Assembly: GCA_018970165.1 (NCBI GenBank)
Contig: JAGWWZ010000037.1
Location: 1-34,533 of the forward strand
Length of the DNA stretch: 34,533 nt
Direction of reading: 5' to 3'
Origin: Planctomycetota bacterium
GTDB lineage: Bacteria > Planctomycetota > Planctomycetia > Pirellulales > Pirellulaceae
A program made the translations under genes and the position numbers. A model generated the notes under the pieces. It was given only the letters and a program-made list of their open reading frames with translations, was not told the DNA's origin and did no database searches. This document shows positions 7,715 to 17,532 of this stretch, piece by piece. The number at the start of each line of letters is the position of its first letter. The first letter of the stretch is position 1.

Positions 7715-9034
7715 ACTGAAAGGAAACGCGGCGACCGTCGCTGTTGCCTGCTCTGCGAATTCCAGCCGCTGAAAATCAGCATAGCTCAACCGCTCAACAT
7801 AATAGCGTTCCACCCAGTTTCGAAGCTGCTCGCCCCGCTCCGGTGTCCATCTCCAAGCGGACATGCGGCTATTCAACACCAACTCGGGAAGCGTCCATCG
7901 CAACCTCAGACAGGCCGGGCCGCCTCCGTTAGCCATGCTCTCACTCAAAGGGACATACGTCACATCATGAATCGGATTGCTCGGGTCCGCGATCCAGGCA
8001 TCGACCAGCGATCTTGCGGCCGTCGATTCCGAACACTGACTCGGACAAATCAGATGCATGCGATGATCCAACCCCGTCACAATCTGACTGTTGAATAAAT
8101 AAGTTCGAACTGCCTCTCCGAGTGGTAACTTGCTTCGTGGAACCTCAATCACATGGAGTATTTCGCCTGTGCATCTTGAGAACGCATCACAAATTCGCGA
8201 TAAACTTTGCTGCTGATCGACGAAGGCATCCTCATGGCATACGAGCAGATTTCGATGACTGGTCGCGATCACATCATTATGAAACACCCCCGCATCGATA
8301 GCTAATTGCGTCTGCTCGAGGAACAGTCGCCCCCCAAAAGGTAATTGCAGCGTATCCGCCACTCTTTCCGAAGCGCCTTTTCCTTGTCGCGACCAAAACT
8401 TCGGTGCATTGACTTGTTTGTTTTCAGCAGTAGGTTCATGGACAAAGAGATGCAGACCGGCAAGATTCCCTGCCGAATCGCAAAGCCGCATGTGATTCGC
8501 AGCTCCTTCGTCCCGCAACGCCGATTCGGACTCTAGAGGTTCGTGAATCGCAATTCCTTCGACACCTGCGGTCCAATCCTTGAGTTGCTGCCATCGTCCG
8601 CGTGCCTCAATACCCCGATGAAGCGATGCGCACAGGTTCGCGATGACAGCATGGGATCGACCATCCCGAGTATCCACACCCGAGGCCGTCGTTGCTGCAT
8701 TGGCAGTCCACATGAACGATGAACTGTACGCTGCGGACAGCAACTGCGGGTTTTCGTCGCCACAACGCTTTAGAATATCGCTTCGCTCGCCACGATAGCC
8801 GTACTGTTCCAGGAATTGCCAATCCGGCCGTATCAACGGAGGCAGGAAAAACTGCGGTACGCCGAGTGAGGCAACCTGCTCCATCTTGGCGAGTCCTTCA
8901 AGAGCGGCACTCCGCGGATGAGACATTCGCCACTGGCTTTGCTGGCTGGCAACATTGCCAACACCCAACCCACCGAAGTGATGTGTAGGTCCGATCAAGC
9001 CATCGATCTGAATCTCGACCCAACGATCGGTCAT
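7703..9034 (-). CDS. astB: N-succinylarginine dihydrolase
   Basis: 443 residues, the usual length for AstB, which converts N2-succinylarginine to N2-succinylornithine, ammonia and CO2 in arginine succinyltransferase catabolism. Family signatures include DGLIGPTHHFGGL near the N-terminus, SSSFMWTANAATTASGVDT at about 104-122, DEGAANH with Glu176, FHNDVIATSHRNLLVCHED with His252, and NGGGPACLRLRW with the nucleophile Cys375. The Glu/His/Cys set matches the amidinotransferase-fold active site known for the Escherichia coli enzyme. The ATG overlaps the TGA of astD in an ATGA arrangement, suggesting translational coupling. No astA, astC or astE is in the window. Confidence 0.95.
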   Translation of the reverse strand: MTDRWVEIQIDGLIGPTHHFGGLGVGNVASQQSQWRMSHPRSAALEGLAKMEQVASLGVPQFFLPPLIRPDWQFLEQYGYRGERSDILKRCGDENPQLLSAAYSSSFMWTANAATTASGVDTRDGRSHAVIANLCASLHRGIEARGRWQQLKDWTAGVEGIAIHEPLESESALRDEGAANHMRLCDSAGNLAGLHLFVHEPTAENKQVNAPKFWSRQGKGASERVADTLQLPFGGRLFLEQTQLAIDAGVFHNDVIATSHRNLLVCHEDAFVDQQQSLSRICDAFSRCTGEILHVIEVPRSKLPLGEAVRTYLFNSQIVTGLDHRMHLICPSQCSESTAARSLVDAWIADPSNPIHDVTYVPLSESMANGGGPACLRLRWTLPELVLNSRMSAWRWTPERGEQLRNWVERYYVERLSYADFQRLEFAEQATATVAAFPFSSRP

Positions 9035-10497
9035 GATGCATCCCCAATCTGTTCCAAGCCGATCGGGGTTTTCGATGCCGGAGTCGCAGTGGGTCGAACC
9101 AAGGACGCGGTGGGATCGCTGCAGTAATCACATGCAAAGTAGCCACTGGATCGATGATTGCCGCTCCATCCGAGACCACCAAAAGGAAGAACGCCGGTCG
9201 CACCCGTCGTAGGATGGTTCCAGTTGAGAACCCCTGCATCGACTTCTCTTTGGAAAATGCTCCACGCGTCTAAGTCATCGCCTAACAGAGATGCGGATAA
9301 ACCAAACCTCGTCTGGCGAGCCAATGCGATCGCTTCTTGGAAATCCTTGGCCCATTGTAAGACTAACAATGGCCCAAACACCTCGTCATCATCCGGCGAA
9401 ACCCCGTTGGCATCCAGTAACCCAGGAATCAATTGCGTCTGCAGCGAACGATGAACCTTAGCTTCCTGGATCGCGATCATACCCCGATCGATGTACTGAC
9501 GTTGTTTGTCGAGTACGCACTGCACCGCGCGATCATCGATCATTGTCCCCATAAACGATCCAGGCTCTGCCATCGGATGTCCCAACCGAATGCGGGGTAA
9601 GGCATGCGCGAGGTCCTGCATCAGTTGCCGATTGTTTGGAGAATCGACCACGATCAATCGCCGCGCACAGGTGCATCGTTGTCCGCTTGTGATATAAGCC
9701 GATTGCAGGATGATTTCGACCACCGCGCGATGATTCGATACGCGATCGACAACCAGAGGGTTATTTCCCCCCATTTCCAATGCGAGCAACACTTCGGGCC
9801 GGCCAGCCAGTTGTCGATGAATCGCTACTCCCGCGTTCCTCGATCCGGTAAAGAAAACTCCACCGAGAAGGGGTGACTGCAGCGCTTCGACCGCGACCGA
9901 TGGTCCACCCTGTAGCAAGTGAAAGACTCCATCGGGAATTCCCGCTGCGGCCATTGCCTGTGCGATATGTTCTCCCACGCGCGGCGTTTTCTCGCTGGAT
10001 TTGAATACAACGGTATTGCCAGCCGCTAACGCAGGAACAAGATGCGCGCCGGGCAAATGCAACGGCAAATTGAACGGACCCAAGACCAGCACTGGCCCAA
10101 TCGGTCGAAAGCGAATCTCGGACCCATCACCCGTGGAACTCGAACCCGTGGCATTTCGAACCGTGTGGTCCCGTCGTTCTCGAATCGCTTCGATCGCCAA
10201 ATCGACTTTCGCGATGGACGTGCTGACCTCCGTGCGACTTTCCCACAGAGGCTTTCCCGATTCGAGGGTGATGTCGGTTGCGATCTCTTCGCGATGCGCG
10301 GCTAGATAATCCGCGTATCGGCGCAGGTACACCGTCCGTTCCTTCAGCTCCAATCGCTTCCAGATCGGAAATGCCTTAGCGGCCGAATTGAGCGAGCTCT
10401 GAATCCGCTCGGGGGTCGAAGCCATGCCCATCCAAGTGACTTCACCATTGACCGGACTAATGCGTTCGAACCGTGGATTAGTCCGCAACATCGACAT
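9031..10497 (-). CDS. astD: N-succinylglutamate 5-semialdehyde dehydrogenase
   Basis: 488 residues of the aldehyde dehydrogenase superfamily, closest by motif to AstD, which oxidises N-succinylglutamate semialdehyde with NAD. The general base Glu241 lies in [13 protein letters not shown], and the nucleophile Cys275 lies in [11 protein letters not shown], a context characteristic of AstD. Other signatures are [21 protein letters not shown] (141-161 region), FFTGSR (215-220) and [13 protein letters not shown] near the C-terminus. The ATG at 10497 overlaps the 3' end of the upstream dehydrogenase gene by 20 bp; a second ATG two codons later reduces the overlap. It is coupled to astB by an ATGA overlap. 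Confidence 0.93.
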   Translation of the reverse strand: MSMLRTNPRFERISPVNGEVTWMGMASTPERIQSSLNSAAKAFPIWKRLELKERTVYLRRYADYLAAHREEIATDITLESGKPLWESRTEVSTSIAKVDLAIEAIRERRDHTVRNATGSSSTGDGSEIRFRPIGPVLVLGPFNLPLHLPGAHLVPALAAGNTVVFKSSEKTPRVGEHIAQAMAAAGIPDGVFHLLQGGPSVAVEALQSPLLGGVFFTGSRNAGVAIHRQLAGRPEVLLALEMGGNNPLVVDRVSNHRAVVEIILQSAYITSGQRCTCARRLIVVDSPNNRQLMQDLAHALPRIRLGHPMAEPGSFMGTMIDDRAVQCVLDKQRQYIDRGMIAIQEAKVHRSLQTQLIPGLLDANGVSPDDDEVFGPLLVLQWAKDFQEAIALARQTRFGLSASLLGDDLDAWSIFQREVDAGVLNWNHPTTGATGVLPFGGLGWSGNHRSSGYFACDYCSDPTASLVRPTATPASKTPIGLEQIGDAS

Positions 10498-11578
10498 AAA
10501 CTTTAAGGGCCGAGTTGTCCTCGACCAGCAGCCTCATCATTTCCTGAAACTGATCAAGACCTGCTACCGGGTGAGTCAAAATCTTCTCGAGCACACCAGG
10601 GAACATGACCTCGCCGAGTGCCAGATCGCGGATCCCCATTTCAAAGTGTTCTCGGTTTGCGTTCACGCTACCGAGCAAGAGTTTGTTGCCGAGCACCCAT
10701 TCGATATTGATCTTGTCGCTTGGAACCGTCGTTGTTTTCTTGCCGCCGGTGATGCTGGTCCAGACCAGTACGCCATTGTGACCGAGGCACTCCATGGCGT
10801 TGAACGCGATCTGAGATGAGCCAGTTGCATCGATGATCAAGTCGGCTTTGCCAACCTTGGCCGTCAATTGCTCGAGACTGACTTCGGAGGTTGGAACGTA
10901 TGTGGCCTCCAGTCCCTCGACGATGGAACTCTTGAGGTGAGGCCCTTTCGCGCGAGCCAACGTAAACACCTCCAAGCCTCGAAGACGCAATACGAGCGTT
11001 GAGAGGAGCCCGATCTGGCCTGCGCCGAGAACGAATGCTCGGCGAGGGCTCCAGACCTTCATGCGCCGCTGGGCTTCGAAGGCTTGATAGAGAGCTTTGG
11101 CAGCACAACTCATCGGCTCCATCAGGACATGCAGATGCTTTAGCCCCTTGGGTACACGGACGATGTAGTCTTCGTGATCGACAAAGTACTCGGTCAGGTA
11201 ACCGTGAAGGAGATTGATGCCCCGTTCGTAGTAGGTTTCTTCGCTTGTCATGTCGTACGTCCCGATCTTGTCATAGATCGAGCCGCCAGGACGACGAACG
11301 GTCGCAGTGACGTAGTCTCCCGGGCGAATGTTGCGGACGTTGGGGCCAACTTGCTCGACGATCCCGAACGACTCGTGACCGAGGACAAGATAGTCGTCTC
11401 CCGGCGGCGGGTTGCCATACAGAGCGTCATTGATCTCGCGGTCGGTTGCGTCGACGCCGACTTTCAGAACCTTGACGAGAATTCCTTTTCCGTCCGGAAC
11501 CTTGGCAAGCTCGGGCATGGGGATATCGCGTTGATGCACACTGTTGGGGGTCCCGGGACGAACGGCGATGGCTTTCAT
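10478..11578 (-). CDS. Glucose 1-dehydrogenase-like zinc MDR dehydrogenase
   Basis: 366 residues from the ATG at 11578; the frame extends to a TTG at 11608, but [14 protein letters not shown] matches the family N-terminus. It belongs to the medium-chain dehydrogenase group that includes archaeal glucose dehydrogenases. Catalytic zinc candidates are Asp43 (in [10 protein letters not shown], where many relatives have Cys), His68-Glu69 (LGHES) and Glu154 (MEPMS). The nucleotide-binding loop GAGQIG is at 185-190. The lobe that usually holds four structural-zinc cysteines (about 96-120) has none, so the structural zinc is probably absent. It is first in a minus-strand cluster with astD and astB. 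The true substrate is uncertain: glucose is the family precedent, but the neighbours suggest an amino-acid-derived substrate is worth considering. Confidence 0.85.
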   Translation of the reverse strand: MKAIAVRPGTPNSVHQRDIPMPELAKVPDGKGILVKVLKVGVDATDREINDALYGNPPPGDDYLVLGHESFGIVEQVGPNVRNIRPGDYVTATVRRPGGSIYDKIGTYDMTSEETYYERGINLLHGYLTEYFVDHEDYIVRVPKGLKHLHVLMEPMSCAAKALYQAFEAQRRMKVWSPRRAFVLGAGQIGLLSTLVLRLRGLEVFTLARAKGPHLKSSIVEGLEATYVPTSEVSLEQLTAKVGKADLIIDATGSSQIAFNAMECLGHNGVLVWTSITGGKKTTTVPSDKINIEWVLGNKLLLGSVNANREHFEMGIRDLALGEVMFPGVLEKILTHPVAGLDQFQEMMRLLVEDNSALKVYVDVAD

Positions 11579-11601
11579 AGGAATCGTTGGCTGGAAGTGA
11601 A

Positions 11602-11629
11602 TGAACAAGGGATAATTGCCAAGTAGTAT
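11602..11629 (+). promoter_or_regulatory. Candidate mnmA promoter, sharing its -10 with a divergent -10
   Basis: TGAACA (11602-11607), a 16-bp spacer and TAGTAT (11624-11629) point toward mnmA, with a start near 11636 and a leader of about 64 nt. The overlapping bases 11625-11630 read TATACT on the minus strand, a -10 toward the dehydrogenase-astD-astB cluster, but I see no good minus-strand -35. Pattern matching only. Confidence 0.3.
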
Positions 11630-11699
11630 AGCGGCGCGGATGCAACTCTCCCATGCCGCATCTCTCCCAAGTTCGAGCCTGCCAGCCTACAATGATCCC

Positions 11700-12836
11700 A
11701 TGAGCATGAAACGCGTTGTATTGGCTATGAGTGGCGGTGTCGACTCCAGTGTGGCCGCCCACCTGCTGCAAGAACAGGGTTATGACCTTGTGGGTGTTTT
11801 CATGCGCCACGGAGAGCAGTCGAGTCGGGCCTGCGATCTCGGTTCCGATCGGCCGAATCCGTTGCTGCCGATTCTCGAAGGACGCTTGGATCACAAACAA
11901 GGGTGTTGCAGTGCCAGCGATGCAGCCGATGCTCGACGGGTGGCGGACAAGCTTGGGATCCCGTTCTATGCGCTCGATCTCGAATCCGATTTTCGGCGAA
12001 TCGTCGATTACTTTGTGGATGAATACCATCACGGTCGAACCCCCAACCCATGTGTCCAATGCAATAACTGGATCAAGTTCGGTCGGTTGTTTGATTACGC
12101 CGAAGCAGTGGGTGCCCATTACGTCGCAACGGGACACTATGCGAGAATGATCGAAACCGGTGACCCCGACAATCCCTATGCCTTGCACCGCGGTTTTGAT
12201 GACGACAAAGACCAAGCGTATGTGCTGACCGGGATCGCTCGATCGCTGTTGCCCCGGATGCTCTTGCCGGTGGGTGGCTATCGCAAGTCCGAGATCCGTC
12301 GTTTGGCAGGCGAGATCGGACTCCGCGTAGCCGACAAGAAGGATAGTCAAGAGATCTGTTTCGTGACCAGTGGCCTCCACGCACAATTCGTTCGAGATCG
12401 AAGTGGAGTCGACACATCGGGTGAGATTGTGACGACGGATGGTAGAGTCGTCGGGCATCATCCGGGCATCGAAGGCTTTACGATCGGTCAGCGCAAAGGG
12501 ATCGGTGTCGCGATGGGGTCACCTTACTTTGTGACAGCGATCGATCCGGAGACGCATCGCGTCGTGATTGGTCCACCCGAGGCTTTGGGACGTACATGGT
12601 TGGAAGCCGATTCGTCGAATTGGTTGGTGGATTTCCCCGTCGATGCTCCTCAAGCGTGCGAAGTTCAGATCCGTTACAACTCCGCACCGGAGAAGGCGAT
12701 CGTCGTTCGCGGATCGGACGATCGGTTCCATGTTGATTTCGCAGCGCCGATGAATGGCGTATCGCCCGGCCAACTAGCCGCGGTCTTTGATGGCACGCGA
12801 GCACTCGGTTGCGGTTGGATCACCCGCACCGGATAA
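11700..12836 (+). CDS. mnmA: tRNA-specific 2-thiouridylase MnmA
   Basis: 378 residues from the ATG at 11700; the frame extends to 11616 but the N-terminus MSMKRVVLAMSGGVDSSVA fits the family. MnmA adenylates and thiolates U34 of tRNAs for Lys, Glu and Gln in the cytoplasm. The PP-loop SGGVDSS is at 11-17. The catalytic Cys121 lies in NPCVQCNNWIKF, with an additional Cys118, and the second catalytic Cys220 lies in KKDSQEICFV. GHYARM follows at about 145-150. Compared with the E. coli enzyme there is an insert around 40-70, ending GCCSASDAADARR, that brings two more cysteines. The gene is divergent from the dehydrogenase-astD-astB cluster. Confidence 0.96.
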   Translation: MSMKRVVLAMSGGVDSSVAAHLLQEQGYDLVGVFMRHGEQSSRACDLGSDRPNPLLPILEGRLDHKQGCCSASDAADARRVADKLGIPFYALDLESDFRRIVDYFVDEYHHGRTPNPCVQCNNWIKFGRLFDYAEAVGAHYVATGHYARMIETGDPDNPYALHRGFDDDKDQAYVLTGIARSLLPRMLLPVGGYRKSEIRRLAGEIGLRVADKKDSQEICFVTSGLHAQFVRDRSGVDTSGEIVTTDGRVVGHHPGIEGFTIGQRKGIGVAMGSPYFVTAIDPETHRVVIGPPEALGRTWLEADSSNWLVDFPVDAPQACEVQIRYNSAPEKAIVVRGSDDRFHVDFAAPMNGVSPGQLAAVFDGTRALGCGWITRTG

Positions 12837-12905
12837 GGATTTGGAAGGTCCATTTCGCGTTAGGGCTTATTCCTCGATACCGCGCATGACGACGGTATTG
12901 CGTTA

Positions 12906-15659
12906 CTATCGCTTTGCAAGGATTTCCAGCCACGCCAAACGAAGCTCATGCATGCGCTGCGAGTTGACTCCTGAGTAATCATTCCACGCTGCGGGTTCGT
13001 TGTAGGCCCCCTGTGTTCGGGCAGTGGCATTTACCTTCAACTGAGGCCCAAGCCATTCGCCGAGCGCGTATCGGTTTATCCCTGCCTTGGCCGCCAGTTG
13101 GGTGAGCAACTCAGCATCTTGCTGGCCATAGCAGTAGGCTTTAAGACGAATCGAGGGAATGGGTTCGGCTTTGGCTTCCACTGGGTGAGGATAGAAAAGA
13201 GCCAACTCGTCGGGTTGCTTCCAGGAGTTTGCATTTCCTATGGTCTGCCATGGAACAATACCATCTGCACCCCGGCACCATGCATCCCAGCTCCATGCGA
13301 CTGCCATGCAGTTACTGGTTCCGACCGGATTGCTGCTCCCGTAAACGACGATTGTCTGTTTGTCTTTAAATTTTCTCTCTAGCACGAGCGGTCGAAACTC
13401 TTGGAAGGCAGAAAAAGAGATCACTCCATAATCCATGAGACCATCGAGCGTATCGCGTTGCCATTGCGGTCTTGAGATATCAGCTCGGAAAAGTAACCGA
13501 GCGGAGTTCCCCGGATGCTTTCGCTCCGATCGAATTCGTCCCTCTTTTGCAGCTCGAGCAAAATAGTTCAATGCCCAATAGTCTTGGAAGTTAGCAGGTT
13601 CATCCAACAGCCAAGGGGACGAGCCTCGAGACCAGCCCTTTCGCTTGAAGTCCACTTTGTTGTTGAGATATACATGCACAAGCGTTTCGGTCCAACCCTT
13701 GCTTTGGAAATGGTCTCCGGATTGTTCAACCGCGGATACGAATGCTTGGCGGTAGCTTTCTGGAAAGGCTTTGTCAGCCCAGTAACCGCCTCGATAGTTT
13801 CCTTCCATGGGACTGGGCCAATTCTCATGAATCGGTAGATAAAAGCACTCGATCGGAATCGGTCCTCGGGGCAAGTCTGCGAACATTCGACCGCTCAACA
13901 GGTCGTCGAAATGAGCATCGTACTCTTGCCAATCCATCCTACCCTCGCGCCACTTCGGGCAGCGATCCGCGGCTAGTCTTCCGTTCTGAAAATAGGGCAG
14001 GCGATTGAGCACAACATCATGGACTTGCAGGATGATTTCCAATTCGGTCCTCGCGGCGGATCGCTGCAATATCAGCTTACCGCGATACGTTCCTGCGTTC
14101 GTTTGCTTGGGAATATAGAACTCCATAAGCCAACTCTGGCTCATGCCAGCTGGCCCTTCGTCTTGTCCCAGTATCCAGTTCAATCGACCAGTACCCTGAG
14201 ACAATGGTATCAGAGGATCCGGAATCGATTCGGACTGAGAAGGTATCAACCCATAGCGCGAGCATTCGGTTCTCGCACCCTTCACGCTGACCATTGCGTC
14301 CTCCCATTCGATCCGGCACTCAACATCCTTCACCGAGCGCTGGGCCGCCAATTGAAAACCGCACCACGCCCCACGAGCGGCATGCAATGTGATCCGCCGG
14401 GCTCCTGCATTCCATAGATGATTCTGTTGAAGATACGCTGTACTTTGCGCTGGAACGATCTTTTGGGATGTCGGTAACCAAGAGTCGAGTGGGTCCAGTA
14501 TCGTCCACTTTGAATCCAATGCATCCAAGCAACGGGACCAATCGGTTGTGTCGGAGGTAGGACCTTGATCTGCTGGCAACTTGAACGGAGGCAACTGAAC
14601 CGACTCAGGTGTTTCCGGTCGAACCTGGATAGTCGTCGGCGCTGTCTTCCGCCCAAACCTATCCAATGATATGACCGAAACGTTGTACACAGATGCATGC
14701 GATCGTCCCTGCAGCCAAGTCTCAAGATTCATTACGAAGAGACCATCACGATGTTGCGACCAAGAGGGAACCTCAGTCGCCGGAACCGGTTCGCCGTTCA
14801 TCGTGACCTGAAAGCCGAGCAGGTCGTCCAAGTCGGTTTGCTGTACACGCCAGTGAAGACTGCGCCAGGGTGATTCCTGATTCGCGTTTTGCCATCGAAG
14901 TTCGGTTGGGGATCGAATCGATGCTGCATCCGAAGGATTCATCTTCTTTGCTCCGAACCGGATCATGATATAAGGAGCGCTTTGAGAATTGGAATTGCGA
15001 CTGAAGACATAACGATTCGGGAACAATTTGTACTCGAACGCCTCGCCGTCGCGTTTCCAGGTGCTACCGGTATCGTCCATCAGAACCAAGCCGTAGCTCA
15101 ACCCCACACAGCGTGCTCGAAGAACCTTTTCAGGAACTGCAATCTGCACCCATCCATCGCCGGTAGCCAACTGACGATCGAATGCCGGCCGAGCATCATT
15201 CGACGCATAGAACGAACCTCCGTTACCAATGCATACGGAGGTTACATCAGGCCCTCGCCAACGTTTTGTTGCATGAACGCGGTGCGCGAAAGTCGAGACG
15301 CCATCCGCGATTTGGTAACCCGTCGCATCTCCTTCCACCCATTGGCTGGTGATCGTGCTGACGGTCACTCGCTCAATCGGTTCATCGCTGGCAACTTTCA
15401 GAAACAGTTGCGCCTCGAGAATTTCGCGGCCGATCCACTTGTCAGTATCGAAATCAATGATGGATAGCTCCTGAATCGATTTAAGTTTCAGACGGGGTGA
15501 ACCGCCGTTGGATCCGTTCGCTTCTGCTCCAACAGCAGAGAGCCATGTATCCCGAGTTACCCCGAATCGCTCCCACTGCTGTGCTCGGATCGGTGAGGCC
15601 CAGATCGACCAAAACAAAAAGGTCGTGATCAACGCAGTGACCAACGATTTGGTAATCAT
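12906..15659 (-). CDS. Secreted DUF4091 / GH123-like glycoside hydrolase candidate
   Basis: About 917 residues from the ATG at 15659, which gives a signal peptide (MITKSLVTALITTFLFW, cleavage after about PIRAQ). The frame is open to 15887, but the upstream 76 residues look non-coding. The N-terminal region (about 25-250) resembles a beta-sandwich with ITSQWVEGDATGY, reminiscent of DNRLRE-type domains. The C-terminal third has the pattern of the DUF4091 module of GH123-like enzymes: GADGIVPWQTIGNANSW (from about 797), then FYPHP, PSIRLKAYCYGQQDAELL. A role in cleaving a sulfated or amino-sugar polysaccharide is inferred from family precedent; I cannot identify the catalytic residues with certainty. 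The end faces mnmA across 69 bp; the DUF1570 gene is divergent upstream. Confidence 0.7.
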   Translation of the reverse strand: MITKSLVTALITTFLFWSIWASPIRAQQWERFGVTRDTWLSAVGAEANGSNGGSPRLKLKSIQELSIIDFDTDKWIGREILEAQLFLKVASDEPIERVTVSTITSQWVEGDATGYQIADGVSTFAHRVHATKRWRGPDVTSVCIGNGGSFYASNDARPAFDRQLATGDGWVQIAVPEKVLRARCVGLSYGLVLMDDTGSTWKRDGEAFEYKLFPNRYVFSRNSNSQSAPYIMIRFGAKKMNPSDAASIRSPTELRWQNANQESPWRSLHWRVQQTDLDDLLGFQVTMNGEPVPATEVPSWSQHRDGLFVMNLETWLQGRSHASVYNVSVISLDRFGRKTAPTTIQVRPETPESVQLPPFKLPADQGPTSDTTDWSRCLDALDSKWTILDPLDSWLPTSQKIVPAQSTAYLQQNHLWNAGARRITLHAARGAWCGFQLAAQRSVKDVECRIEWEDAMVSVKGARTECSRYGLIPSQSESIPDPLIPLSQGTGRLNWILGQDEGPAGMSQSWLMEFYIPKQTNAGTYRGKLILQRSAARTELEIILQVHDVVLNRLPYFQNGRLAADRCPKWREGRMDWQEYDAHFDDLLSGRMFADLPRGPIPIECFYLPIHENWPSPMEGNYRGGYWADKAFPESYRQAFVSAVEQSGDHFQSKGWTETLVHVYLNNKVDFKRKGWSRGSSPWLLDEPANFQDYWALNYFARAAKEGRIRSERKHPGNSARLLFRADISRPQWQRDTLDGLMDYGVISFSAFQEFRPLVLERKFKDKQTIVVYGSSNPVGTSNCMAVAWSWDAWCRGADGIVPWQTIGNANSWKQPDELALFYPHPVEAKAEPIPSIRLKAYCYGQQDAELLTQLAAKAGINRYALGEWLGPQLKVNATARTQGAYNEPAAWNDYSGVNSQRMHELRLAWLEILAKR

Positions 15660-15926
15660 CTTGCAGTCCAACAGAAAACAAAGTCCGCCCAAGAAACCTC
15701 TCATCCATCGACGATCATTGTAGAGGGTCAATCCAAATTTGCTGCAGAGGTCGCAAGATCCAATCAATCTTCCCAAGGTATCCTCGCGAAATCCTCGACC
15801 GAGCAGAAAAAAGTTGCATACCGATTCCGGTAAGGATAAAACGACGTAGGTAGCCTGCCAATCCAATCCTGGTTTCAACGTTCTCACGGCCGATCTATTT
15901 CGTTGGTATCCACAGGTTCTAAAATC

Positions 15927-17399
15927 ATGCGTCGTTTCCCCCCACGATTCCCCCTCATTTTTTTATCCCTGTTCACGTTTACCGCGTCGTGGATGCCATG
16001 TCCTGCCTATGCGGATTTCGTGCTCTATGCACTCCCCGGAACAGATAAGATCATCCTCCTGGAGGGAACCACCAAGCGAGGCGGATTCGGCATCATCGAG
16101 TACACCCATCCGTCACACGGAACTATTGTGCTTAATCAGGATTCCGCGACGGTGATCAAGGCACCTTCGAAATCCGATGACTTTCGGAAGATGCTGTCGA
16201 AGGCGAAAAATTCCAAGGAGGTCGATGACTATATTTCTGCGGCCAAGGTCGCGATTAAACGGGGGTTATTCAAGGAGTTTCTGGAATGCTGTTCGGCCGC
16301 CTACAAGATTGACCCCAAAAACCCCACAATCCTTCGTTTAATAGAAGTACGCAACCGGATCAAGCAGCCATTGCAGGATGACGCAAAGGAATCGGAAACT
16401 CGCATACGCGAAATCGTCAACCTACCTAGTATGAGAGTACAGATCAGCGACCACTACATTCTTCTCCATGACACCCCAGACACGAAAACGTTCCGACGTA
16501 GAAAAAGCCGTGCCGATCTGCGACTCGAGTTGCTTGAGACAGTATATGAGTCCTACTTCATGAAATTCGCGCTCGATGGCATCCTGCTCGAACCACCTCA
16601 AGAAAGAATGATGGTCGTCTTGTTCCATGACGAGAAGGACTACCAGCGTTACTGCACCCAAATCGACCCTACACTCCTCTCCGCTGCCGGGTTTTGGTCT
16701 CCGGTTGACAATGCCTGTGTGTTCTATGATCAAGGATCATCGGAGAGAATGAAGGCTCTGGATGAACTGAACGCGGACTTGAAGCGAGCCAAAAACCAAG
16801 CCCGCGGCACGTCGGTATCTCGCGATACTGCACACTTATCCAATACGATTGACTTGTTGGTCAAGGTTGCGAAGGAAGAAGACGATATCGAAGTGGTCTC
16901 GCACGAAGCGACGCATCAATTGGCAGGCAATACCGGATTGATGCCGCGAGGAAAGATTGCACTGCGCTGGGCGCACGAAGGGCTTGCCTCCTACTTTGAA
17001 ACGTCGAGCGATGCGGTTTGGAACGGAATCGGAGCCGTCAATGAACGCCGACTGAAAAGCTACTATCGCGTATCGAGCGATGAAACAATGCGCTCGATCG
17101 AGTTGTTGGTGAGCGATCTGCTATTTGATGGCGCTCAAAACGCCAGGGCAGAGGTTGATGCCTACGGACAAGCTTGGGCACTAACTCATTATTTGATGGA
17201 AAACAAACCAGAAAAGCTGGTGGAATACTATCGCCGCACCTCCGAACTGGACACCTCCGATGGATCGATCAAGCGAAAAGAACTAGTCGATGTGTTCGTC
17301 GATGTCTTCGGCGATCTCAATAAGCTCGAGGTCGATTGGCACCTTTACATGCGATCGCTTGAAACAGATATCGATCGATTGCGGAAAGCTATGAAGTAA
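15927..17399 (+). CDS. DUF1570-like secreted metallopeptidase-type protein
   Basis: 490 residues from the ATG at 15927; a TTG eight codons upstream is possible. The signal peptide is MRRFPPRFPLIFLSLF with a cleavage region near PAYADF. A helical, TPR-like stretch (about 85-145, with KRGLFKEFLECCSAAYKIDP) precedes a peptidase-like domain. The zinc motif HEATH is at 326-330, and WAHEGLASYFE supplies a candidate third ligand, Glu351, as in gluzincin-type peptidases. The planctomycete DUF1570 family has this arrangement. Substrate unknown. Divergent from the DUF4091 gene, so the two may share a control region, but no strong promoter is visible in the 267-bp gap. Confidence 0.8.
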   Translation: MRRFPPRFPLIFLSLFTFTASWMPCPAYADFVLYALPGTDKIILLEGTTKRGGFGIIEYTHPSHGTIVLNQDSATVIKAPSKSDDFRKMLSKAKNSKEVDDYISAAKVAIKRGLFKEFLECCSAAYKIDPKNPTILRLIEVRNRIKQPLQDDAKESETRIREIVNLPSMRVQISDHYILLHDTPDTKTFRRRKSRADLRLELLETVYESYFMKFALDGILLEPPQERMMVVLFHDEKDYQRYCTQIDPTLLSAAGFWSPVDNACVFYDQGSSERMKALDELNADLKRAKNQARGTSVSRDTAHLSNTIDLLVKVAKEEDDIEVVSHEATHQLAGNTGLMPRGKIALRWAHEGLASYFETSSDAVWNGIGAVNERRLKSYYRVSSDETMRSIELLVSDLLFDGAQNARAEVDAYGQAWALTHYLMENKPEKLVEYYRRTSELDTSDGSIKRKELVDVFVDVFGDLNKLEVDWHLYMRSLETDIDRLRKAMK

Positions 17400-17532
17400 T
17401 CCTCGAGCTTCTAACCCCTGAAACAAACGTGCCCACCGTGCTTTACCTCCCTTTAGATTTCCTCTACGGACAACCCGACTATTCGGATAGAAAGACTTGG
17501 TACGCATCAGAAATAAACCCTGAGGTGCTTGC

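Noticed and set aside
11427-12461. 344-codon minus-strand frame antisense to mnmA
   Set aside because: mnmA is certain from its motifs, and the antisense product has no recognisable domain.
12837-12905. Weak hairpin ATACCG-N10-CGGTAT between mnmA and the DUF4091-like gene as a bidirectional terminator
   Set aside because: Six-bp stem without a T-run on either side; too weak to annotate.
15660-15887. 76-residue N-terminal extension of the DUF4091-like protein
   Set aside because: It precedes a clear signal peptide and has no coding character; the ATG at 15659 is preferred.
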